Below are positions 56,400 to 64,000 of a stretch of DNA of 64,000 nt, one piece after another (position 1 is the stretch's first letter; each line of letters begins with the position of its first letter). The stretch is taken from the NCBI GenBank assembly GCA_036927565.1, contig JAYESD010000001.1, positions 136,327,415 through 136,391,414 of the forward strand. Direction: 5' to 3'. Both the position numbers and the translations under genes were made by a program. The notes beneath the pieces are model-generated. The model ran no database searches. It was not told where the DNA came from and saw only the letters and a list, made by a program, of their open reading frames with translations. The DNA is from Tuctoria greenei. Lineage: Eukaryota; Streptophyta; Magnoliopsida; Poales; Poaceae.

Positions 56400-57544
56400 A
56401 GCTGGTTGCGGGGTTGGTTGGCCCCCTGGTAGGATGATCGCCCTCTGCCTTGTCGATTCTGCAGACAGTCCTTGGCGAAGTGCCCCGTGCATCCACACGT
56501 GAAACACGTGTACGGGGTTTGGCCAGTACGAATGGGAGGACAGAATCTCGGTGCACGTGGTGGAGGTAGAAGTGCACGTGGGATCATCCCCTATTGTTGC
56601 TGCGGTCGGAATCCGGAGTTGCTGAACTGGCGACCACTGAACATTGGTGGTCGTGATGGAGGTTGCCACCTCTGGCCGGATGGTGATCGATACACCATAC
56701 GGTACTTTTGAGGAGCACCACCTCCGCTGCCCTGCGGAGCACTCCTCTTCTTTTTATCCGAGGACAGCTCGCGCATAGCGTCCTCCTGCATGATAGCGGC
56801 ATTGAAGATGTCGTTGAAGCTGTCGCGGTTGAACAGAACAAGCTTGTCCTTCAACTTGGGGTTCAAACCCCGGTAGAAGCATTCTTGCTTCCGATCTTCG
56901 GTGTTCACTTGGTCCTGAGCGTATTGGGCCAAGTGGTTGAATGATTTGGAGTACTCGTATGCACTCCTTCCTCCCTGCCTTAGCTCCAAGAACTCTTGAA
57001 GCTTCCTCCTCATAATCCCGGGAGGGATGTGGTAGGTGTGGAACGCCTCCCGACATTCGGCCCAGCTTACGACATGGCCTGCGGGGCGTGCGGCAAGGTA
57101 ATTGGCCCACCATGCACCGGCAAACCCCTACAGTTGCTGCGCGGCAAACAACGTCTTCTGCCGTTCGGTTACCTCGAGTAAGCCGAACTTTACTTCAATG
57201 GTGCGGAGCCAATTATCCGCCTCCAACGGTTCATCGGCCTCCCTGAAGACCGGTGGATGTGTCGATGAGAAATCAGAGTAGGAACTCTGATACTGCTGAT
57301 GCGGTCCATCATTCTGTCGTCCCCCTTGACGGGACGAGTGCTGCACCAGAGTCCGCAGTAGCTCAGTTTGCTCGTTGCGCGAGCCAAGTACTGCAGCGAG
57401 AACCTCCTCGAGACTCCTGGGAAGTGCGGGTGGAAGTGGTGGAGGTGGTTGCGTTTGAGGCGTATTCTGTCCCGGGGGTGGTGTGTCATCCCCCTGACCT
57501 CCACTAGAACCTCCCCCATCTTGACTGGTACGAGTACGCACCAT
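56400..57544 (-). pseudogene. gag: Gag, Tekay II
   Basis: The ATG at 57542-57544 is preceded by CAG and one base, a splice-acceptor context shared with Tekay I. A Pro-rich N-terminus precedes the capsid (THPPVFREADEPLEADNWLR, FHTYHIPPGIMRRKLQEF) and an intact zinc knuckle CFTCGCTGHFAKDC near 56470-56515. TAG at 57128-57130 replaces a Gln codon that is CAG in Tekay I; another TAG lies at 56591. Otherwise the frame is continuous into protease. Confidence 0.9.
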
Positions 57545-57896
57545 ACTGCAATACAACGATTCATACCATAAGTCTCATTGTCTCAAGTTCCTCCTTCCAT
57601 AAAAATAGTAATGCGGTAGATAACAATAGATGATGCATAACATTCACATATATTGATAAAGCACAAACTTCATACAATCTATATTATCTTGGGCCCAAGT
57701 TTACAATAGATCTCCAAAATTAGACAGACTTCATCTAAAGGAGTCGTCTCATCTATGCTTGGTTACGTCATGTCTATGTCATTGTACACACCTCACTACT
57801 ATTTACAACAAGGCTCATAAAGTCACAAAACACGCGTGGTGTTTACTACACATCACTACCCTCGGCCTAAAGTGATAAGTACATCAACACTGCCCT
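57545..57896 (-). other. Spacer between ORF0 and gag, Tekay II
   Basis: About 350 bp without an ORF. A candidate splice acceptor CAG lies at 57546-57548, next to the gag ATG. Confidence 0.6.
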
Positions 57897-58862
57897 CTAC
57901 TCATAAAACTCGACCTCCTGAGGATCTTCTTCTTCCTTGTCATCCTCAGGATTAGGCACCACTGGTATGGGTGCTGGAGCAGAAGATGATGCCTCGCTCA
58001 AAAGCGATGTCCTTTTGGCCATCTTAGCTTGCCAATCTGTCTGTATCATAAACATCCTCCAGGCCTCGTTCTCCTGCTGAGCCTGCTCATAGCTGGTCTT
58101 CCAGCTCTGAGCCTCCACTCTGGACTGATCCCGATCTGCAGTCACCGTGTTCAACTGGGTGTCCCGCTGGTGTCCATAGAGTAGGCTCGCCTCCAAGTCA
58201 ATTTCCCTCTCTAGAGTCTCCTAGCGAGACGCGGCTAAATCCATAACAGCGTCATGCCATTGATTCTCCCTAAGGTTCAAATGATGGTTGAGAGGGGCCA
58301 TCATATCCCTAAGTCCATCATTTGCCCACTCAAAGTGATTCGCTCGAATCATGGCTTGCTTCAGATTGTTCGTCAATTCTTTTATGCATGCCCTTTGATT
58401 ACCCTTCTCGTGATGTGATGCGGCTGCATACACCGCTAAGGCTGTTGCGGATGTTTCACCGTGCTCGTCAACCTCCGCAAGCAAGCGGGTTGCCCAGGCT
58501 TCAGAAGCCCTGTCGTTAACTGGAAAGAACTCATACGGAGTACCCACCAGATTATGGTAATGGAGTTTGCAAAACCTCCCTATGGCAACACTTGCGGCGT
58601 AGCTCCATGTTTCTTCTAACATCAACCCTTTGATCTTGATGGAGTATGGAGCCCATCCGAGGTGCGGTGGACTAGCAGGCACATCGACGTAGATGGTGCA
58701 ACTCCACATACCGCTCTCCTGGAACTTCTTGCCCCAATAGCTAGGCAACACCAGATAGCCAAACTGGCGAAGCAACCTAACAAACACGTCCGGGAAACCG
58801 GCTTGCCCGGTGCACGTGGAGAACACCCATCCATTTGGCAACTGAATTCTTGGTGCTGCCAT
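57897..58862 (-). pseudogene. Extra ORF upstream of gag (ORF0), Tekay II
   Basis: From the ATG at 58860-58862, immediately after a CAG acceptor, one frame runs to 57897 with a single TAG at 58221-58223: about 321 codons. The N-terminal 110 residues have the order helix (FVRLLRQFGY), strand around PSYWGKK, strand CTIYVDVPAS, strand PYSIKIKG, helix ETWSYAASVAIGRFCKLH, reminiscent of a dsRBD fold. The following helical part with many Gln/Glu/Arg suggests a coiled coil, and the tail is acidic (EDDKEEEDPQEVE). Homologous to 19898-20672. Function unknown. Confidence 0.8.
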
Positions 58863-60835
58863 CTGTGGACAAACATACCCGGATGTCAATACACCGTATA
58901 AGTATTCAACTCAATCAATGATAACGTTGGACAAAAGGAAATATCCATAATCAATTGATCCAAGAAAATCTGCAAACTGGAAGTGATCACAGTTCTGGTT
59001 CAGCTGACATTCCTGTATCAACCCAAAAGTTTCATACAGGAAATGCCAGAATTCAGAGATAAATTGAATATAAAAGTTGTAGTACACTTCAAAAACTTTC
59101 CAGATTGTACTCATACAGCTGCAGGTGAACTAATATGATGAATCTATACAGGTTTTAAGTTGACTCAAGTTTTCTGGAAATTTTGACAGAACCTCCCCTG
59201 TATATGGGCTTACCTCCACATTCTATACAGGTTTATCATGATAAGATATTGAGGAAATGTCAAAATAAAAATTGTATAACATCTCGTTAAAAATCCAGAA
59301 ATAAAATAGTTCCACCTAAACTTTGTTATACAGGTATCACACACAAATGCACAACCCTGTGCAAACTGTCCCAAGTTCTGGACTGCGAGAACCAAGTTTA
59401 CGACAAATGGAATTAGGCATAGCTACACACAGATTCAGGTCAGGAGTGACAAATAAAGTTGATAGAGGACTTCCTAAGATTTCCAGAAATATATATATGT
59501 GACCATGCCACTATTCGGGATTAAGAGCTATAACTGCCCAAACTTAACAGTTGAACTGACTGGTTTGCACCAGCAGTTCTGCAGTTTGCTGTGTTGACTT
59601 CCCACTTTGGTTTAACTCCAACCCAAATCAGGAAAAACCTCCCATAACAAACTTGTAAAGATCCTCCTACCCTTTCCAAAAATGTATCACAATAAGGCAG
59701 TGGATTTTTCTACAGCAAGTTATGGCAGAAATACAGAGACTGGTACAATGGTAAGGTCATCTGGAGCAGTTACAATACACCCCAGATTTCAAAAGATTAT
59801 CAAGCTTTTCTGTCTTTATGGTCAACAGAAAAGTTATAGATATCTTTACGAGCTTTCCATACATATATGATAATCCTATACTCTCTATCAAATAACCAAG
59901 ATTACAACCCGGCGAAGTTGAGCCAACTTCTGCAAAAAAACAAGAATCTTGATTCTATTTATTCTATTGAGTCGGAACCCTTTTTGCGGAGTCCAAACCT
60001 ACCAGCATCTGATATTTGGTGGACTTTCCAAAGCATTATGCAACCATTCTGTCGGTGGGGATGGTCTAGTATCATGTTTGATACTGAAGGTACTACGTAT
60101 CTCACCAAAGAAAATTCTATCCGGTATTTCCGGTTACGTCTATAGGTGGTCTCTATATCGTTCTCTCGCAAACGGCTTCTACACGGTCTTCTACCGTAGT
60201 TAATGCTGCAAAAGACAAACAATCCCCTTTCACACCTTCACACCTCAAGGGAGGCACGGGGAAACATGACAGGCAGTCACAATAATATATATGAAAATAA
60301 ATGCATACGACTCTGGTGTGAGTCGTCCTCGAGCAAGGCCATGTCTCGAGGTACATGGCCGTAAATACATCTGTACAACAAAGACTCCTGTACAATCCGG
60401 CTTATACACGCTCGGGCATACGTGTTTCGCATGCTCCCATAGAACATGAATAGTTCTAGAGAGGCATACTATCGGGTTATACACCATCCGACGGGGGCTC
60501 CCACTAATTTTGTGTCACGCTGGGGTACCGCGTGTCATAGGTTCTCAGAAACATTGAGAGCTTCATAGACTCCTATTAACTTCCTGTGCCAAGCCACGGA
60601 AATTTCACATACCACTCCTCGTATGCTGAGTTTACCGAGATTGATCCGCTCTCGGTGGCGTACCTTACCTCTTACCTGACGTCGGGGCGTCGTTATAGAA
60701 TATAATAACACATAGTTAGTTTACCACATTTATACCTTATACTAATAATACTCCTTATAAAGGCATATAGCTAATTCCTCACTCAAGTCCTAATTTTTGA
60801 AAATATGTTCCTTTCAAGTACACTGTTCCCAATGA
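58863..60835 (-). other. Leader of Tekay II with predicted intron
   Basis: Non-coding minus-strand leader of about 2 kb. The 5' splice site CAG|GTAAGAGGTAAG lies at 60676/60675. Candidate acceptors are at 58863 (ORF0) and 57546 (gag). The block 60474-60716 is similar to 22042-22290 in Tekay I. The rest is AT-rich without recognised features. Confidence 0.65.
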
Positions 60836-60848
60836 TGCTCTGATACCA
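60836..60848 (-). other. Primer-binding site, tRNA-iMet type (Tekay II)
   Basis: TGGTATCAGAGCA on the minus strand, four bases from the LTR end at 60853. Confidence 0.92.
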
Positions 60849-60852
60849 TGTC

Positions 60853-63800
60853 TGTGGGGACCGAAATCCCGACATCCGAGGATCTCATTGGGTGGTGTCA
60901 TGCAATGCGACACCCAACAGTTATACAAGAATAGAACCTGAATAAGTACAAGACGGAGTATTTTATTTTTCATACAGCGGAAGTTTTTACAATACTAGCG
61001 GAAGTAAAGAAATATATACATATCATAGCTACGCTCTCGGCACTAGCTATGCAAAAGCAAAGTTATCCATGCCTTGGATACTTTGCACTAGCAACACTCA
61101 ATTAGGGCGGCGTGCAGGGTTCCCACTCGGCTGTACACCCTGGAGGGGGTGCAGCCTCATCATGAAACCCTTCACCAACAGTATAACCTGGAAAAACTCG
61201 TTAACTGCAAACGTGAGCATAAGGCTCAGCAAGACTAACCCGTCTCACTAGACATATGCAAAGGGAACACTAAACATAGGTAAGGTGAAGCGTAAATGAC
61301 TCGCCTACAAGTGGATCCTTATAATACGGTTTTATGTAGCAAAAGACATTCTCCGAGCACGGCATATCATGGGATCCACAATCAAACAAGAAAAGCTTTA
61401 CCGATGATATGACATGCCTAGAGCACATAATGCTATTACAACTAAAGTATGGGGAAACTGTAAACTTTTAATTATACTATCTCTAAATCATACAAGGTTG
61501 CAAAGAAATTATATTTAAATACAATGGTATTTTCTGGGTCCTTTAGTATTGACTATGTCACGACACAACGAACAAGTGGTACTCTATTACTGCGAGGGAT
61601 AGTGATTGCAATCAGGACTCACCTAGACAACAAGACACATACGTCGTTCAGAAGTGTCAGCGAGCACACCCGTACCTACATAACACTTCAGTACTAGGCG
61701 TATATGGCCACCTTTCGCGAGACACTCAAACGCCGAACCGGTCGATCCGTCACGAGCAGGAGGTCCCTGCGTGGTGCGTACTCTGACGTGCCCACCAGCG
61801 GATTTACACCTTGCAGCCCTCAACCCACACCTATAAAACGGGACGGTATGCCTCGACACCCAAGTGACCAAGCTACGTCAGTTTATTGGATTCCATATGT
61901 CAATTATGTTGCCGGTACAAGTCAAGCTTGTTCAGCGGGGCCGCACACAAAGCGGGCCTTAATCGACACAGGCAGGACTATGAGACCGAGACTCACTTCT
62001 CGCCGCTTCCTATCCATTCCCTGCCCGGTCTCAACTTCATTATATTAATCCATTTTCTATCTAACCAATCCTATGAGATATGTCCTACATCTCTCGCGAG
62101 TAGATTCCAACTACTCGACTTCTACCGGATTTTCTATGCATTAGCAAAGCAGTTACTACAGGTCAAATTGTAACTCGTTCCAACCTCCCTGGGATTTTTG
62201 GCCATGCAAGTGGAGTATCAATCATCCTAAACTTAATGCACAATTCATATACTATTCATCATAGTGATAAAGCAAAATTTTATAAACGACTTAAATGCAA
62301 ACCGGGGCTTGCCTTGTTGCAGGTCAGAGTCTGAGTTAAAATTTGGAAGATGCTCTTCCAAGGCTTCTGGCTCCTCCTTGACTTCGGTCACTATACGATA
62401 TGCATATAATATGTATATAAATGACTTTGAAAAAATAATCATTATCGAGACCAAAATTTAATCCATGGTGATCATTAGATGATAGGGACGTTAAATGGCT
62501 TTGGAACTTCTGTGGTAGATACTAGGGAATATGATCAAGGCTCTTGCAAAGAACAGGAGATGATCAAAGTATAGTGTTGTCTCTAAAATTATGGCAACTA
62601 TTAAATTCCAAAAATTTTAAAGATGAAACTGTAGCTTGAACATAGCTGCCAGTTGATAATCATGATAGAGGAAGTTGTCCTGGTTCTAGCAAAATTTGTT
62701 TCATAATTTTCTAAGCTTTGGTGAAGGAGTTATTGAATTTCTAAGTTGGCAATAATTTCTGGAATTATTTATATTTGAATTTTTGGCTTTTAAATAACTA
62801 GTCAGTTTGTAACTGGATTAGGACTATGATATTAGGTCAATTAAATCCAAGATTTTTACAGGAATTAGTATATGACAAAAGGAAGGTTCAGTCCAAATTT
62901 GAGACATAGTAAAGCAACTGAACATCTGTGAAAATTCAATAACTGAAAAAGAAAATTGAACAATAAAGACGGTTAAACAGGTGCAATGGCTCCCAAACTT
63001 TTGCTGGTAGTCAAGAATAGGACAAAAAGTTTTATGTAAATTTTGGGGATTTTTCCAGTGGCTACCTTGTCTGGAAAAATTGTATTTGCATTTGGAAAAC
63101 TATTTTCTACAGAATTTAACTGTGAGTTTCACAGAACCTAATTGGTACTGACTGAAACTAGAGCTCAAGAGCTTTCAAACAAAATTTGTTTTAAGATTTT
63201 TGGATCATCCTACAGAAAGTTATGGATTTTCTAAGTTGGAGCCAAATCTGGAATTAATTTCTAATTTGAATTAAACCATGGGCCCCACTGTTTTAAAATG
63301 GACCAATGGCATTTAAACCACACGGGGACCACAGATATACACCGCGTAGCCGCAACAGATCCCGTGGCCACACCCGATCCGACGGGGTTGATAGACGCTG
63401 ACACGCGGGTCCCACCGCATCGTCTTCCACCTCCCGACGCGGGCGGCGCGCGGGGCTCCCGCGGCGGCGCTCTCCGGAGAGCCTCGCCGGATCTGAGCTC
63501 CCGGCCACCGCAGCTCCTATACTTGGGCACCCAACCATAAAATCACGCGCTGAGCACGATGGTGGGGTCGGGGAGGTCTGTCAACGGTCGGAAACAACGG
63601 CACATCGGCGGCGGCGGCCGCTAGGGTTCCAGCCATGTCGGAACTGCCGCTCTGTGGCTAAAACCCTTCTAAAAAGGCTGGGAAAGTCTTCTAGAACCAC
63701 GAGGAACGTGATGGGTAGGTGATACCGTCATGTAACGGTCGACAAAGCCGTCGTCGACGGCGACAGAGGCAACTTCCTAACGGCGGCAGGGAGAACTCGC

Positions 63801-64000
63801 GATTCTTGAGCTACGGTCGATCATTTTCGGTGATCCCGGTTCGAGAGGGTGCGCAAAGAAGTGTAGAAACTATTTGCTAGCAATTATGGAGAGTGATTAA
63901 GTGTGGAACTCGAATTGAATGAAAAACCGAGCGCGTTCATAAGCTCCGGCCAAGAGTAAAACCTAGCTAACTTGCTCGATACATACGTAAACAAGGAACG
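60853..64000 (-). repeat. 5' LTR of Tekay II, truncated by the window end
   Basis: Begins TGTGGGGACC and is colinear with 48787 to about 51913. One clear length difference of about 20 bp lies near 63935. The GAGTAG motif is at 62098-62116. The promoter half is outside the window. Confidence 0.93.

Larger units (their letters stand above)
48787..64000 (-). mobile_element. Tekay II: long-LTR Ty3/gypsy chromovirus, incomplete in window
   Basis: Left LTR 48787-52986 (4200 bp), internal region 52987-60852, right LTR from 60853 past the window end. It has a tRNA-iMet PBS beside the right LTR and a PPT beside the left, so it reads on the minus strand. Order: ORF0, gag, protease, RT, RNase H, integrase, chromodomain. 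It is related to Tekay I in pol but its LTRs are a different family. Sampled LTR stretches differ by about 2-3%. All genes carry stops or frameshifts. Confidence 0.93.

Overview
This is plant nuclear DNA, almost certainly from a grass (Poaceae). The window is a stack of nested transposable elements. I see no host gene, tRNA, rRNA or CRISPR array. The grass assignment rests on long-LTR Tekay-type chromoviruses, a Tat-type Ty3/gypsy element carrying a reverse-oriented extra ORF, and a CACTA transposon in the style of En/Spm; the species is not determinable by eye.

Layout. (1) 72-6731 is an almost intact Ty1/copia element: 629-bp LTRs, TSD TTCTT, tRNA-iMet PBS, PPT and an open gag-pol frame. Its leader holds arrays of the palindrome CCGGACTAGTCCGG and seven covarying hairpins. 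(2) 7185-43795 is an old minus-strand Tat-type element expanded to 36.6 kb by insertions. It keeps degenerate LTRs, gag and protease on the minus strand and an antisense ORF on the plus strand, but no recognisable RT, RNase H or integrase. Inside it sit: Tekay I (10979-26198, minus, TSD GCGGC) in the antisense ORF; a 9.56-kb CACTA element (30461-40023, TSD CTC) in gag; and a 1.6-kb solo LTR (40114-41717), also in gag. (3) 43816-47228 is a 3.4-kb solo LTR with TSD CGTAT. (4) 47648-48786 is the LTR and start of a second Tat-type element. (5) 48787 to beyond 64000 is Tekay II, a minus-strand chromovirus with LTRs of about 4.2 kb.

How the parts relate. Deleting the nested elements restores the reading frames of the host ORFs exactly at two insertion points (the TSD GCGGC and TSD CTC sites). 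LTR divergence judged by eye follows the nesting: copia youngest (about 1.3%), then Tekay II (about 2-3%), Tekay I (about 6%), then the Tat element. Only the copia element keeps an intact polyprotein; the others are broken by nonsense codons, mostly C-to-T or G-to-A changes, and by small indels.

The most interesting signals are RNA-level. First, the copia leader has seven hairpins whose stem sequences differ but stay complementary. Second, a predicted intron runs from inside the copia LTR to the gag frame and would remove those hairpins from spliced mRNA. Third, both Tekay families share a strong 5' splice site in the leader, acceptors placed at an extra upstream ORF and at gag, and a conserved leader block. 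Their extra ORF looks like an alpha-beta-beta-beta-alpha fold followed by a coiled coil.
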